Notes: a model not told the origin generated them from the letters alone. 54,819 nucleotides of DNA from Deltaproteobacteria bacterium (GCA_019310965.1 JAFDDG010000031.1:1-54819); one strand, 5' to 3'; counted from the first letter of the stretch, positions 1 to 8,953 are shown. Numbers and translations: made by a program.

Positions 1-865
1 ACTCCATCGCCTCGGCCGTGAGCGGCACGCCGAGATCGACCCAGCGCTGAACCTCGTCGCCGAGCCGTCCGAGCCAGCGCACGAGCCGGCCGTCGACGGA
101 GAGGCGTGGGGTCCGGTTGCCGGTGAGCCCGTCGAGCCGAGTGCACACCTGCGCCCAGGTGAGGTACTGCCCAGCGGTGACGTGGCGTTCCGGTGCGGGG
201 TCGGCCTCGAGCAGCGCGACGTGGATCGCGGCGAGGTCGCGTACGTCGATTGCCTGCATTCCGCCGGCAGAGGGGATGAGCCGCGGGAGCTCCATGAGCA
301 TCTTCAGGCCCTGATTGCCCTCGGAGAGACCCGGGTCGCGGGGGCCGATCACCTGCAGCGGGTAGACCGTGCGCACGCACACGCCGGCTTCCTGGAGGCC
401 GCGAACGAAGAGCTCACACTGGCTCTTGGACAACCCATACGCGCTGCCGGCGCTGGGTGCGACGGGGTGGGTCGGACGGATCGGTCCGCGAGCCGGATCG
501 AAGAGCACGGCTGCGGTGGACACGTAGACGATGCGTTCGACGCCCATCTGGCGCGCGGTGCCCAGCACGAGCTCGGTGCCGCGCAGGTTCGTGTCGATCG
601 CCTGGCGTGCGCGCGCGCGTTCGAGGGCGACGAGTGCCGCGGCGTGAACGACGCCGTCGCAGCCCTCGAGGGCGCGCCGCACGGCGTGGGCGTCCGTCAT
701 GTCCCCGCGCGTGTACTCGCAGCGCGGGAGATCGTGTTTGCTGCAGAGGTTCTCGAGCTTGCCGGGATCGCGGACGAGCAGGTGCGGCTCGTGTCCCGCG
801 GCGACCAGCGCCGCCACAGTGTGGGATCCGACAAAGCCCGTGCCGCCGGTCACGAGTACGCGCAC
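1..865 (-). CDS. NAD-dependent epimerase/dehydratase family protein (extended SDR), 3' end beyond window
   Basis: Extended short-chain dehydrogenase, probably acting on a hydroxyl or keto group of a sugar, sterol or similar substrate with NAD(P). Visible features are the N-terminal nucleotide loop VLVTGGTGFVGSH (residues about 4-16) and the active-site pair YGLSK, with a CGDGVVHAAAL-type strand between them. The start is a GTG at 863-865; no ATG begins the reading frame at a sensible place. The frame runs open off the left edge of the window with about 288 codons present, so the C-terminus is missing. It is divergent from the PQQ dehydrogenase with a 127 bp gap. Family members include 3-beta-hydroxysteroid dehydrogenase/isomerase-like and dihydroflavonol reductase-like proteins; substrate cannot be told from sequence. 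Confidence 0.8.
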   Translation of the reverse strand, partial: MRVLVTGGTGFVGSHTVAALVAAGHEPHLLVRDPGKLENLCSKHDLPRCEYTRGDMTDAHAVRRALEGCDGVVHAAALVALERARARQAIDTNLRGTELVLGTARQMGVERIVYVSTAAVLFDPARGPIRPTHPVAPSAGSAYGLSKSQCELFVRGLQEAGVCVRTVYPLQVIGPRDPGLSEGNQGLKMLMELPRLIPSAGGMQAIDVRDLAAIHVALLEADPAPERHVTAGQYLTWAQVCTRLDGLTGNRTPRLSVDGRLVRWLGRLGDEVQRWVDLGVPLTAEAME

Positions 866-992
866 GGGAGCACGGTAGCAAGCTGCAGACGATGGTCCGG
901 ATGCCCTCGTTCGCTCGCGCTTCCCCGCGTTGTTGTTGATTTTTCAGAGGCCGTGGCTCACGATCGTCTGCAAGACAAAGGGAGGACAAGTC

Positions 993-2834
993 TTGAACTG
1001 TCTTCATCCGAGAAGCTGGTGGCTCGTGTGGCTCGCAGGAACGATCGGCTTCTGCGCGGCCGGGAGCGCTCTCGCCGCAGAGCAGGCGGCGATGGACGCT
1101 GCGACTCGGAAGCTGGCCGACCGCGGTCGGGTCGTCTACACGGAACGCTGCGCCAGCTGCCACGATCATCCGCGAGAGCGCATTCCTCATCGGGAAGCGC
1201 TGCGCTATCGCACGTCGTCGGCGGTGGTCCGCGCGCTCACGCGAGGCGTCATGCACCCCATGGCCGAGGGCGTCACGGCCGACGACATCCCGGCGCTGGC
1301 GACCTTCCTGACAGGCGCGATCCCCGAGCCCGAGCCCGAGCCGGCCGCCAATCGCTGCAGCGATCCCGGAGGCCCGGTCGCAATCGGCCCCGGCGACTGG
1401 CCGGTCACGGGTGGAGACGTGCGGAACACGCGTCATCAGGCGCAACCCGGGTTCCGGGCCGCCGACGTGCCGCGCTTGAAGAAGAAGTGGGCGTTTGCCT
1501 ACCCGGGTGGGGCCTCGGGCCCCGTGGTGGTCGCCGGCGGTCGCGTCTTCCTCGCCAGCGGCACGGGCGAGGTCTTCTCGCTGGACGCCGAGACCGGCTG
1601 CGCCCATTGGGTCCACGACAGCCAGGGGCTGGTGCGGAGTGCGACGGTCGGGACGCTCTCCACGGGCAGGACCGCCGTCTTCTTCGGCGACGCGCGGGGC
1701 GTCGTGACCGCCCTCGATGCGCAGACCGGCACCGAGCTGTGGCATACGTGGGTCGAGAAGCACGCGCTCGCGAAGCTCACGGCCGCGCCGACCTTCTACG
1801 AAGACCGCGTCTACGTCCCGATGTCCTCGATCGAGGATCCACTGCAGCACGAGCCCTCCTACGAGTGCTGCACGTTCCGGGGCAGCGTCGCGTCGCTCGA
1901 CGCGCTCACGGGCGAATTGGTCTGGAAGACCTTCACGATCGTGGAGCCGCCCAAACCCCTGCCGCGAGCGACGCAGGAAGGGCCGCAGCTCTACGGCCCG
2001 GCGGGTGGTGCGGTCTGGACGCCGCTCACGATCGACGCCAAGCGCAAGCTGGTCTACGCGGCCACGGGCGAGTCCTATGACGACGGCAACCCGCTCGACG
2101 CGCACGCGATCGTCGCATACGACCTCGCGACGGGCGTTCGCCGCTGGAGCCGGCAGTTCAAGCCGCCGGAGCTCGTTGGCGAGTGTCGCGAGGCGGGCGA
2201 CAGCGACTGCCGCAACCAGTTCGAATTCGGCGCGCCGGTCGTGCTACAGCGGCTCCCCAGCGGGAAGGAGATCCTGCTCGCCGGGCAGAAATCCGGCTTC
2301 GCCCACGGCATCGATCCGGATGCCCGCGGCAGCGTCCTCTGGAGCAAGCGCGTGTCGCTCGGCGGCGACATGGGCGGGCTGATGTACGGCTACGCCGTGG
2401 ATGGAGCCACGGCCTACTTCCCGATCTCCGACATGTACGCCAGGCCCCCGAGCGTGCCGGGCGGCATGGTCGCCCTCGACGCAGCGTCGGGGGCGTTGGG
2501 CTGGCGCCGGCAGGGGCTCGAGCCGGTCTGCAGTTGGGGCGAGGAGAGTTGCCTCGGAGCGAGCGTGGCCGCCGCGACATCGATCCCCGGGGCCGTCTTC
2601 CAGGGCACCGCCGACGGGCACATTCGCGCATTTGCCGCGGAGGACGGCGCGCTCCTGTGGGACTTCGACACGGGGCGAGTCTTCGCTGCAGTCAACGGCA
2701 TCGAGGCGCGTGGCGGGCACGTCAACGGCTATCCGGCGGTGCCCGTCGGCGGGGCGCTCTACGTGACGTCGGGTGCGAGCACGCAGGGCTGGCCCGGCAA
2801 TGCGCTGCTGGTCTTCAGCGTCGACGGCAAGTGA
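993..2834 (+). CDS. Secreted cytochrome c / PQQ-type beta-propeller dehydrogenase (polyvinyl-alcohol-dehydrogenase-like quinohaemoprotein)
   Basis: Predicted periplasmic quinohaemoprotein alcohol dehydrogenase. I choose the TTG at 993 rather than the ATG at 930: GGGAGGA lies 8 bases before it, and the resulting 613-residue protein begins with a clean signal peptide (about residues 1-29, ending GSALA-AEQ). One c-type haem site CASCH is at residues 53-57. The rest is a beta-propeller with repeats of the type DAxTGxxxW (for example DAETGCAHW, DAQTGTELW, DALTGELVW). An adjacent cysteine pair, YECCTF, recalls the vicinal disulfide of PQQ alcohol dehydrogenases. The order haem then propeller is as in polyvinyl alcohol dehydrogenase. 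The gene is convergent with the sulfotransferase downstream. Substrate is unknown; a secondary or polymeric alcohol is possible. Confidence 0.82.
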   Translation: MNCLHPRSWWLVWLAGTIGFCAAGSALAAEQAAMDAATRKLADRGRVVYTERCASCHDHPRERIPHREALRYRTSSAVVRALTRGVMHPMAEGVTADDIPALATFLTGAIPEPEPEPAANRCSDPGGPVAIGPGDWPVTGGDVRNTRHQAQPGFRAADVPRLKKKWAFAYPGGASGPVVVAGGRVFLASGTGEVFSLDAETGCAHWVHDSQGLVRSATVGTLSTGRTAVFFGDARGVVTALDAQTGTELWHTWVEKHALAKLTAAPTFYEDRVYVPMSSIEDPLQHEPSYECCTFRGSVASLDALTGELVWKTFTIVEPPKPLPRATQEGPQLYGPAGGAVWTPLTIDAKRKLVYAATGESYDDGNPLDAHAIVAYDLATGVRRWSRQFKPPELVGECREAGDSDCRNQFEFGAPVVLQRLPSGKEILLAGQKSGFAHGIDPDARGSVLWSKRVSLGGDMGGLMYGYAVDGATAYFPISDMYARPPSVPGGMVALDAASGALGWRRQGLEPVCSWGEESCLGASVAAATSIPGAVFQGTADGHIRAFAAEDGALLWDFDTGRVFAAVNGIEARGGHVNGYPAVPVGGALYVTSGASTQGWPGNALLVFSVDGK

Positions 2835-2901
2835 GCGGCCGGGTTCAGGTCCCGATCGGCCCGCGAGATCTCGGGGGCGAGGATCTCCTGGGGCCCCGCG
2901 C

Positions 2902-4080
2902 CTAGCCCGCCGAGGACGGCGGCACGAACTTGCCGATGTAATCGGCAAAGCGTCTCTCGATGTCCGCCTCGTCGATTCCGAAATCAGCGGCACTGTAGCT
3001 GTGCCCGCCGTCCTTGCCGCGCGGATGCTGCGTCATGTACTCCCGCATGCGCGCATGGGCCTCGGCGCTCGGCTCCATGTCGAAATACTCGTAGATGCGC
3101 TGGACCATGCCCAGCTCGTCGGTCATGAACTGGCCGAACTCCACGTCGAAGATCTGCTGCTCGAATTCGGGATGCTTGCGGCGGAAGCGCAGGGTGTGAT
3201 CGACGCCGCGCTGCCACACTGCGCTCTGTTGCTGGCCGACCTCTTGTCTGCTGGTCTTCAGAACCGTGCTCTGGATCATGTAGGCGAGGCTCGACATGGA
3301 AGCCAGCACCGTGAACGGGTGGCGGTGGGTCTGGATCACCCTGGCATCCGGGTACTCGCGAAACAGCGCCTCGATGCTGAACAGGTGCTGGGGGCTCTTG
3401 AGGAGCCAGCGCTTCCGCGGGTGGGTGGATTGCAGGATCTGCAGCGATTGCCGGTGCACGCGATAGCTGTGCCCCTTGTCGCAGCCTTCGTACCAGAGTT
3501 GGTAGTCCGGCAGATCGAAGAATACGGGCAAGTGGATGGATGCCAGCGCGGCGTCGAAGAGCATCACGCACTCATCCGGCATGGTGGCGCTCAGCTTGTG
3601 GATGCCCTGCATGCCTGGAATCGACTGGCTGAATTCCTCCGACTCAGCCGCTCTCAACTCGATGCGCGGATCGCTGTGATAGGTCTCGGGCGTCGACGGC
3701 GGCACCGGGTAGAAGGTCTCCCAGTTGAGCGGTGAGCGCAGCTCCGGGTCGCAGTGCATCAGGCCGTGCAGGACGGTCGTGCCGGTTCTGGGCAGGCCGA
3801 TGATGAAGATCGGCTGCCGGATCTCTTCGGCCTCCAGCTCGGGATGGGCCTTCCAGTAGTCGACCAGCCGGAGTCGCGTGACGAGGCAACGGACGAGCTT
3901 CTCTCGCGCCAGTGCGGCGCCTTCTGGATTGATTACGCCCTGTTCCACCGCCGTGCAGATCGATTCCGCGAGCTTCGAGAAAGCGTCGAGATGCTCGTCG
4001 CTGCCGAAATCGTCGAAGCCGGTTTCGCGGGTCGCCTCTTCGCAGGCTTCTCGTTGATAGCGTCGGACCGCGGTCGGCAT
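2902..4080 (-). CDS. Sulfotransferase family protein (PAPS-dependent type)
   Basis: About 392 residues. The P-loop-like 5'-phosphosulfate binding motif FIIGLPRTGTTVLHGLM lies at residues about 92-108, and a second motif with conserved R and H (VIQTHRHPFTVLASM) fits the 3'-phosphate binding region. This is the pattern of the Sulfotransfer_3-type family common in environmental proteobacteria and actinobacteria, which transfers sulfate from PAPS to a hydroxyl; sterols, lipids and small molecules are all possible acceptors. The start at 4080 gives an N-terminus typical of the family; an in-frame GTG/ATG further upstream at 4173 would add 31 residues, and no strong ribosome site decides between them. 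Its placement among steroid- or terpenoid-type oxidation genes would fit a hydroxylated lipid acceptor, but that is inference. Confidence 0.8.
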   Translation of the reverse strand: MPTAVRRYQREACEEATRETGFDDFGSDEHLDAFSKLAESICTAVEQGVINPEGAALAREKLVRCLVTRLRLVDYWKAHPELEAEEIRQPIFIIGLPRTGTTVLHGLMHCDPELRSPLNWETFYPVPPSTPETYHSDPRIELRAAESEEFSQSIPGMQGIHKLSATMPDECVMLFDAALASIHLPVFFDLPDYQLWYEGCDKGHSYRVHRQSLQILQSTHPRKRWLLKSPQHLFSIEALFREYPDARVIQTHRHPFTVLASMSSLAYMIQSTVLKTSRQEVGQQQSAVWQRGVDHTLRFRRKHPEFEQQIFDVEFGQFMTDELGMVQRIYEYFDMEPSAEAHARMREYMTQHPRGKDGGHSYSAADFGIDEADIERRFADYIGKFVPPSSAG

Positions 4081-4285
4081 CTGGCAACCATTCTTGGAGT
4101 AGGTCGTGCGAGGCGCACCCTCTGGAACGAGCCGAGGAACGTAGCAGCTTTCCCGACGCTGCCGGCGCGCCACCCGTTTCGCAGCGCGGTGGACTGTGGA
4201 CCGAGGGAGTCGTTGCGGGGGATGCGGACCGAGTGCCGGAGGTGTAGGTCGTCAGAAGTTCCGGGACACTTGGACCGGACTCCCG

Positions 4286-4322
4286 CTCCCGTTTGCGGCT
4301 AAGCCGCGTTGCGTAGATTCTC
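4286..4322. repeat. 37-bp direct repeat shared by two IS relics (partner 4991-5027)
   Basis: A 37 bp sequence starting CTCCCGTTTGCGGCTAAGCC is identical at 4286-4322 and 4991-5027, in the same orientation. It covers the transposase stop codon and the following bases. A further shared word, GTCGTCAGAAG, sits outside it at 4248-4258 and 4939-4949, so the similarity extends towards the presumed end of the insertion sequence. The two copies bracket the GFA gene. Confidence 0.85.
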
Positions 4323-4440
4323 CTTCTCCCTGCGACTGAGGATCGTTCGCTGACGGCCGTGGTACATGTCGTCCGGGGTCACGTTACCAATGGCACCGTG
4401 AAGCCATTCGTGGTTGTAGTACGCGACGAAACTCGATAGG
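4299..4440 (-). pseudogene. IS3-type transposase (integrase) C-terminal relic, copy 1
   Basis: Reading the minus strand gives about 47 codons ending in TAG that encode the familiar tail of IS3/IS2-like OrfB transposases: YYNHEWLHGAIGNVTPDDMY followed by HGRQRTILSRREKENLRNAA. Nothing of the catalytic DDE core remains, and the relic is cut off about 6 bp from the stop codon of the GFA gene. It is a decayed insertion sequence end, not an active gene. Confidence 0.85.
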
Positions 4441-4446
4441 ACAAGG

Positions 4447-4896
4447 TTAGTTGGAACCACCTGCCCAGCGCTCGACGGCTTCCCGCGTTACATCATCCTC
4501 TTTATCAAATGTGGGGACACCCTCGGGTACGACGTGAAAGATTCTCTTGTCGCAAAGAAATATGGCCATGTCGGGCATTCCGAAGAGGTCTGGCTCATCC
4601 AGTGTGCCAACCCTGAGCATTACCATGGAGGGCATCGGTGGCACCCGAATCAGGACGTGTGTTCCGCACTTGGCGCAGAACTCGCGGGTCACGGCCACAT
4701 CGAGGTCGTCACGAGTGTGGCCCGTTGGCTTGCCCCTGGTGTAGGTAAAGCCTTCACTGGGCATCGCCATGATCATATTGGGCGACCCACCCGACGAGTA
4801 TTGGCACTCTCGGCAGTGGCATTGGCCTCTACCGAGAACCTCGCCTTCAGATCGGTAGCGCAAGTTTCCGCAGTAGCACCCACCTTCGAATATCAT
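4447..4896 (-). CDS. GFA family protein (glutathione-dependent formaldehyde-activating-enzyme-like, zinc binding)
   Basis: A 149-residue protein with the zinc-cysteine pattern of the GFA/CENP-V fold: C7 and C9 in GGCYCG, C26-C28-C31 in GQCHCRECQ, and C74-C77 in FCAKCGTH. The start at 4896 is well set by AAAGGAGG about 8 bases upstream; a longer open frame reaching 5208 runs through transposase debris and should be ignored. Despite the family name, most members have no proven formaldehyde activity; a small-molecule thiol adduct or a zinc-linked role is more likely. The gene sits between two same-orientation IS3-type relics, suggesting it was carried in or trapped by insertion sequences. Confidence 0.85.
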   Translation of the reverse strand: MIFEGGCYCGNLRYRSEGEVLGRGQCHCRECQYSSGGSPNMIMAMPSEGFTYTRGKPTGHTRDDLDVAVTREFCAKCGTHVLIRVPPMPSMVMLRVGTLDEPDLFGMPDMAIFLCDKRIFHVVPEGVPTFDKEDDVTREAVERWAGGSN

Positions 4897-5003
4897 GTCT
4901 CGTCCTCCTTTGGATCGTCTATGCGATAGCTGTTGTGCGTCGTCAGAAGCTCTGGGAGAATTCGGCCGGTCTTCTTGGAGAGGGTACTGGCTCCCGTTTG
5001 CGG

Positions 5004-5369
5004 CTAAGCCGCGTTGCGTAGATTCTCTTTCTTCCTGCGTTCCAACGTCAAGCGTTTGATCTTCTGTCGGCGGGTCACGATCTCGCGCTGTCGCCCCTCG
5101 TGCCTGTCGTTTGGCGTCCCATTGCCGATGGCTTCGTGGAGTCACTCCTCGAGGTAATCCGCCAGGCCCTTGGCGACGGTGCAAGGACCGTTGTCGCTCA
5201 GCAGCCACAGCCTGTGCTCGACTCGGACCCGATCCATGCCGGTGGCGGCGCGCGCCAGGTCCAGCGTCTCGGTCACGTCCTCCACCCGCATCGTGGCACT
5301 CAGCTTCCAGGCCAGGGTCTTGCGCCCGATGTCTCGGACCGCCTTCTCAGCCGGTTCTTTCTTGGTCAT
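5004..5369 (-). pseudogene. IS3-type transposase relic, copy 2 (internally deleted, with in-frame stop)
   Basis: The minus strand encodes part of an integrase core (TMRVEDVTETLDLA, then VRVEHRLWLLSDNGPC, then GLADYLEE). It then hits a TGA at 5142-5144 and continues in the same frame with the C-terminal tail LHEAIGNGTPNDRHEGRQRE up to the stop at 5004. In copy 1 the matching position is Trp (HEWLHGAIGN), so the TGA may be a Trp codon turned to stop. The segment that normally joins the DNG motif to the tail is missing, so there has also been an internal deletion. An ATG at 5369 with AGAGGAGAAGG upstream would start a short truncated protein. Confidence 0.8.
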
Positions 5370-5493
5370 GGGTTCCTTCTCCTCTCGGAGCCCGGAACCC
5401 TCTCTTGGATCATCGACCAATCTGTCCAAACTCGGCTGACGGTTTACACCGGAGGCAGTAGAATGAAACGCTCACCCCCGATCGGAGGCCCCC

Positions 5494-6894
5494 TTGGCCG
5501 GCATCGTTCGCTACGGCAGCTACGTCCCCTATTTCCGCCTCACCCGCGCCGCGCTCGGCCGCGGCAGCGGCGAGCGCGCCATTGCCAGCTACGACGAGGA
5601 TGCGGTGTCGATGGGCGTCGAGGCCGCGCGCGAGGCACTGCGCAGCGAAGCCGGGTCGGTCGCCGGAGTCATCGACACCCTGCTCTATGCGACGACCTCG
5701 CCCGCTTACGCCGAGAAGCTCGACGCCGGCATCGTCCACGCGGCTTGCTCGCTGCCGGCGGGCACGACCGCGCTCGATCTCGGGGGCTCGACGCGTGCGG
5801 GGCTCACGAGTCTGCTCGCCGGTCTCGACCTGGCCAGCGCCGGGCGCCGCGGTCTGCTCGTCGAGAGCGAGGTCGTGGTGGGCGCGCCCGAGGGCGAGCG
5901 CGAGCGCAACGGAGGCGATGCGGCCGCGGCCTTCGTGCTCGGCCCCGATGCGCAGTCCGTCGTAGTCGAGAGCGCGCGCGCATCGCGCACCCACGAACTC
6001 CTCGACGTGTGGCGCGCGCCCGACGAGCGTTTCTCGCGGCAGTGGGAGGCTCGTTTCGGTGCCGAGACGCTGCTGCCGCTGCTGTGCGAAGTGGCGACCG
6101 AGGCGTTGCAGCGGGCCGGCTTGCAGCCCGCAGATCTCGCGACCGTCGTCGTCGACAGCACGAACGCGCGGGTCGTGCGGGGCCTGCCCGCCGCGCTGGG
6201 GCTGAAGCCCGAGCAGGTCGCGGACTCGCTCGCCGGGAGCGTGGGCCGCACGGGCAGCGCGCACGCGGGGCTGCTGCTCGCGCGCGCTCTCGACGTGGCG
6301 AAACCCGGTGACCGCATCGCTGTCCTCGTCGCGGCCGACGGCGCCGATGCGCTGATCCTCGAGGTGACGGACCGCATCGCTATCGGGCGACCGCGCCACG
6401 CTGTCGACGACTGGATCGCCTCGAGTTGCAACGACGTGACGCACCACGCCTACCTGAAGTGGCGCGGCGTGCTGCCCTTCGAGCCGCCGCGGCGCCCCGA
6501 TCCCGATCGTCCGGCGGCACCGCCCATGCACCGGGCCGCGCGCTGGAAGTACGCGTTCGAGGGCATGCGCTGCAGCGCGTGCGGCAAGGCCAATTTGCCG
6601 CCGCAGCGCGTATGCGTGATCTGCGGGGCGGTGGACCAGATGAAGCCGGAGTCCTTCGCGGATGCGACCTGTCGCATCGCGACCTATGCAATCGACCGGC
6701 TGGCGTACTCGCTGCAGCCGCCCGTCGTGGCCGCCATCGTCGACTTCGATCCCGATGGTCGCTTCCAGAGCGAGCTGACCGATGTCGATCCGGAAAAGGT
6801 CGCGATCGGCGACGAGCTGGAGATGACCTTCCGCCGTTACTTCACGGCGGACTCCGTCCACAACTACTTCTGGAAGGCGCGCCCTCGGCGCTGA
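5494..6894 (+). CDS. HMG-CoA-synthase/KAS III-like protein fused to C-terminal OB-fold (DUF35-type) zinc-ribbon domain
   Basis: 466 residues, TTG start at 5494 behind CGGAGG. The N-terminal 330 residues are thiolase-fold, HMG-CoA-synthase-like (repeated D-G-x-D and GRTGSAHAGLLLARAL region). The C-terminal 120 residues are a rubredoxin-like zinc ribbon, C360-x2-C363 and C374-x2-C377, followed by an acyl-CoA-binding OB-fold. At the place of the catalytic cysteine of HMG-CoA synthase (LPAxxxALDLGGSTRAG) there is Thr, so condensing activity is doubtful. Next comes a thiolase 13 bp downstream; in steroid side-chain degradation such OB proteins partner thiolase-like aldolases, so this may be the partner subunit of the thiolase. 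The pairing is a family-based inference. Confidence 0.82.
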   Translation: MAGIVRYGSYVPYFRLTRAALGRGSGERAIASYDEDAVSMGVEAAREALRSEAGSVAGVIDTLLYATTSPAYAEKLDAGIVHAACSLPAGTTALDLGGSTRAGLTSLLAGLDLASAGRRGLLVESEVVVGAPEGERERNGGDAAAAFVLGPDAQSVVVESARASRTHELLDVWRAPDERFSRQWEARFGAETLLPLLCEVATEALQRAGLQPADLATVVVDSTNARVVRGLPAALGLKPEQVADSLAGSVGRTGSAHAGLLLARALDVAKPGDRIAVLVAADGADALILEVTDRIAIGRPRHAVDDWIASSCNDVTHHAYLKWRGVLPFEPPRRPDPDRPAAPPMHRAARWKYAFEGMRCSACGKANLPPQRVCVICGAVDQMKPESFADATCRIATYAIDRLAYSLQPPVVAAIVDFDPDGRFQSELTDVDPEKVAIGDELEMTFRRYFTADSVHNYFWKARPRR

Positions 6895-6907
6895 GGAGAG
6901 ACGAGCA

Positions 6908-8083
6908 ATGGCGAGCAACGGCATCCGAGATCGCGTGGCCATCGTCGGCATGGGCTGCACGGCCTTTGGCGAGCACTGGGACAAGAGTACCGCCGACATG
7001 CTCGTCGAGTCGGCGGGTGATGCGTATCGCAGCGCCCAGGTCGACCCCGAGCAGGTGGATGCCTATTGGCTGGGCACGATGGGCAGCGGGCTCTCGGGCC
7101 TCGTGCTCTCCGAGGCGCTCAAGATCCAGTACAAGCCCGTGACCCACGTCGAAAACTTCTGCGCGACGGGCAGCGAGGCGCTGCGAAACGCCTGCTATGC
7201 GGTGGCCTGCGGTGCCTACGACCTCGTGATGGCGATCGGTGTCGAGAAGCTCAAGGACTCGGGCTTCTCGGGGCTCGTGGTGGGCTCGCCGGCGCACGAC
7301 GGCGCGCGCGCCGACATCACGGCGCCCGCCATCTTCTCGATGCTCGTGCCCGCCTACTGCAAGAAGTACGGAGTGGATGAGGAGACGCTCAAGGATGTGA
7401 TTTCACGCATCGCGTGGAAGAACCACGCCAACGGTGCGAAGAATCCGAAGGCCCAGTTCCGCAACGAGGTGCCGCTCGAGATGATCAAGGCGTCCCCCAG
7501 CATCGCGGGCATGCTCGGGCTCTTCGATTGCTCGGGGGTGGCGGACGGCTCGGCGGCGGCCATCGTGTGCCGCGCCGAGGATGCGCACAAGTACACGGAC
7601 ACGCCACTCTTCGTGAAGGCCCTGTCTTTCGTGGCCGGCCCCTCGGAGGGCAACAAGCGCCAGGACTACGACTTCACCACCTTCACCGAGGTCGTGGCGA
7701 GTGCCGAAGACGCCTATAAGCAGGCGGGCATCACGAACCCGCGCGAAGAGATCTCGATGGCCGAGGTGCACGACTGCTTCACGCCCACCGAGCTGGTGCT
7801 GCTCGAGGATCTCGGCTTCTCGGCGCGCGGCGAGGGCTGGAAGGACGTGCTCGACGGACGATTCGATCTGGACGGGCCGCAGCCGATCAACCCGGACGGC
7901 GGCCTCAAGAGCTTCGGCCACCCGATCGGGGCCAGTGGTCTGCGCATGATGTACGAGATGTGGCTGCAGTTTCGCGGCGAGGCCGGCGAGCGCCAGCTGG
8001 CAGCTCCGAAGCTCGGGCTCACCCACAACCTGGGTGGAGGGCCGGGCAGCTGCGTGTCCTTCGTATCCGTCGTCGGCAAGTAG
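6908..8083 (+). CDS. Thiolase family protein (SCP2-type acetyl-CoA acyltransferase / lipid-transfer thiolase)
   Basis: 391 residues starting at an ATG behind GAGGAGAGACG. The nucleophilic Cys85 lies in ENFCATGSEA, and the later catalytic His is in GGLKSFGHPIGASG. The C-terminal motif is HNLGGGPGSCVSF rather than the classic CxGxG, as is usual in SCP2/SCPx-type thiolases. It would carry out CoA-dependent thiolysis of a 3-ketoacyl-CoA, releasing acetyl- or propionyl-CoA. It follows the OB-fold protein by 13 bp and is certainly co-transcribed with it; together they may form a two-subunit enzyme. Degradation rather than biosynthesis is more likely given the neighbours. Confidence 0.88.
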   Translation: MASNGIRDRVAIVGMGCTAFGEHWDKSTADMLVESAGDAYRSAQVDPEQVDAYWLGTMGSGLSGLVLSEALKIQYKPVTHVENFCATGSEALRNACYAVACGAYDLVMAIGVEKLKDSGFSGLVVGSPAHDGARADITAPAIFSMLVPAYCKKYGVDEETLKDVISRIAWKNHANGAKNPKAQFRNEVPLEMIKASPSIAGMLGLFDCSGVADGSAAAIVCRAEDAHKYTDTPLFVKALSFVAGPSEGNKRQDYDFTTFTEVVASAEDAYKQAGITNPREEISMAEVHDCFTPTELVLLEDLGFSARGEGWKDVLDGRFDLDGPQPINPDGGLKSFGHPIGASGLRMMYEMWLQFRGEAGERQLAAPKLGLTHNLGGGPGSCVSFVSVVGK

Positions 8084-8188
8084 CGGGGCAGGGCGCGAGT
8101 CGCGAGATCTCGAGCGGAGTCGCCTGATCGGAGCGGCCCCTTGCTCCGAAGCGGGGTGTGAAGGACGAGCGTCGGGAGGCGGGGTCGT

Positions 8189-8953
8189 TCAGCGAACGGA
8201 GCCCGAGCCGCCGTCGACCCACATCGTCTGTCCCGTCACGTAGGCTGCGTCGTCGCTGGCCAGGAAGGCCACCACGCGACCCACGTCCTCGTGGCAGTCC
8301 CCGATGCGACGCAGCGGAATCTGCGCGACCGCCGCCTCGAAGCTCGCGGGATCGCCTTTGGACCACGCGATCATGCCCGGTGAATTTGCGAACGGACAGA
8401 CGATGTTCACGCGGATGCCGTCCGGGCCCCACTCGCGGGAGGCGACTCGCGAGAGTCCCCGAATGCCTTCTTTGGCGGCCGCGTAGGCTCCTTGGCTCTC
8501 GGTGCCCCGCGTTCCCGAGCCGCTGGCGAAGTTGATGATCGAGCCTTTCCCGCGGCGAATGAAATGGGGATGGGCGGCTTGCATGCACCAGAAGGTTGCC
8601 CAGAGATTGGTCTCCAGGACTCGTCCGAAGGTCGCGTCGTCGAACTCGAGAAGCGAGAGCCCGGGAGTCGGCGTCCAGGCGGCGTTGTTGACGAGAATGT
8701 CGAGATCGCCGAAGGCCTCGACGGCCGCCGCCACGGCTGCCTCGCAGTTGGCCCGGGTCCCGACATCGGCCTGGGTTGCTCGCGCCCGCGCCCCTTGCGC
8801 CTCCAGCAGCGCTGCGGTCTCGCTCGCGCCGTCTGCGTCGATGTCGGCCACCGCGACGGCGGCACCCTCCTGCGCAAGCGCGAGCGCCACGCCACGACCG
8901 ATCCCGCGTCCCGCACCCGTGACGAGCGCCACTCTTCCCTCGAGCCTCGACAT
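8189..8953 (-). CDS. Short-chain dehydrogenase/reductase (classical SDR)
   Basis: 254 residues with the Rossmann loop TGAGRGIGRG (residues 12-21), NNAAW structural motif, catalytic Ser in INFASGSG and YAAAK. The charged residue after the second strand is Asp (VADIDADG), which favours NAD over NADP. RBS GGAGGG lies just upstream of the ATG at 8953. It would oxidise or reduce a secondary alcohol or ketone; the substrate is not evident. It is transcribed away from the zinc alcohol dehydrogenase across a 221 bp gap. Confidence 0.88.
   Translation of the reverse strand: MSRLEGRVALVTGAGRGIGRGVALALAQEGAAVAVADIDADGASETAALLEAQGARARATQADVGTRANCEAAVAAAVEAFGDLDILVNNAAWTPTPGLSLLEFDDATFGRVLETNLWATFWCMQAAHPHFIRRGKGSIINFASGSGTRGTESQGAYAAAKEGIRGLSRVASREWGPDGIRVNIVCPFANSPGMIAWSKGDPASFEAAVAQIPLRRIGDCHEDVGRVVAFLASDDAAYVTGQTMWVDGGSGSVR

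Noticed and set aside
5410-6999. A 529-codon minus-strand frame over the HMG-CoA-synthase-like gene
   Set aside because: Shadow of the real gene, which has clear zinc-ribbon and OB-fold motifs on the plus strand.
8129-8148. CGGAGC/GCTCCG stem after the thiolase as a terminator
   Set aside because: Only 6 bp, no T-run, and the sequence is GC-rich enough for chance stems.
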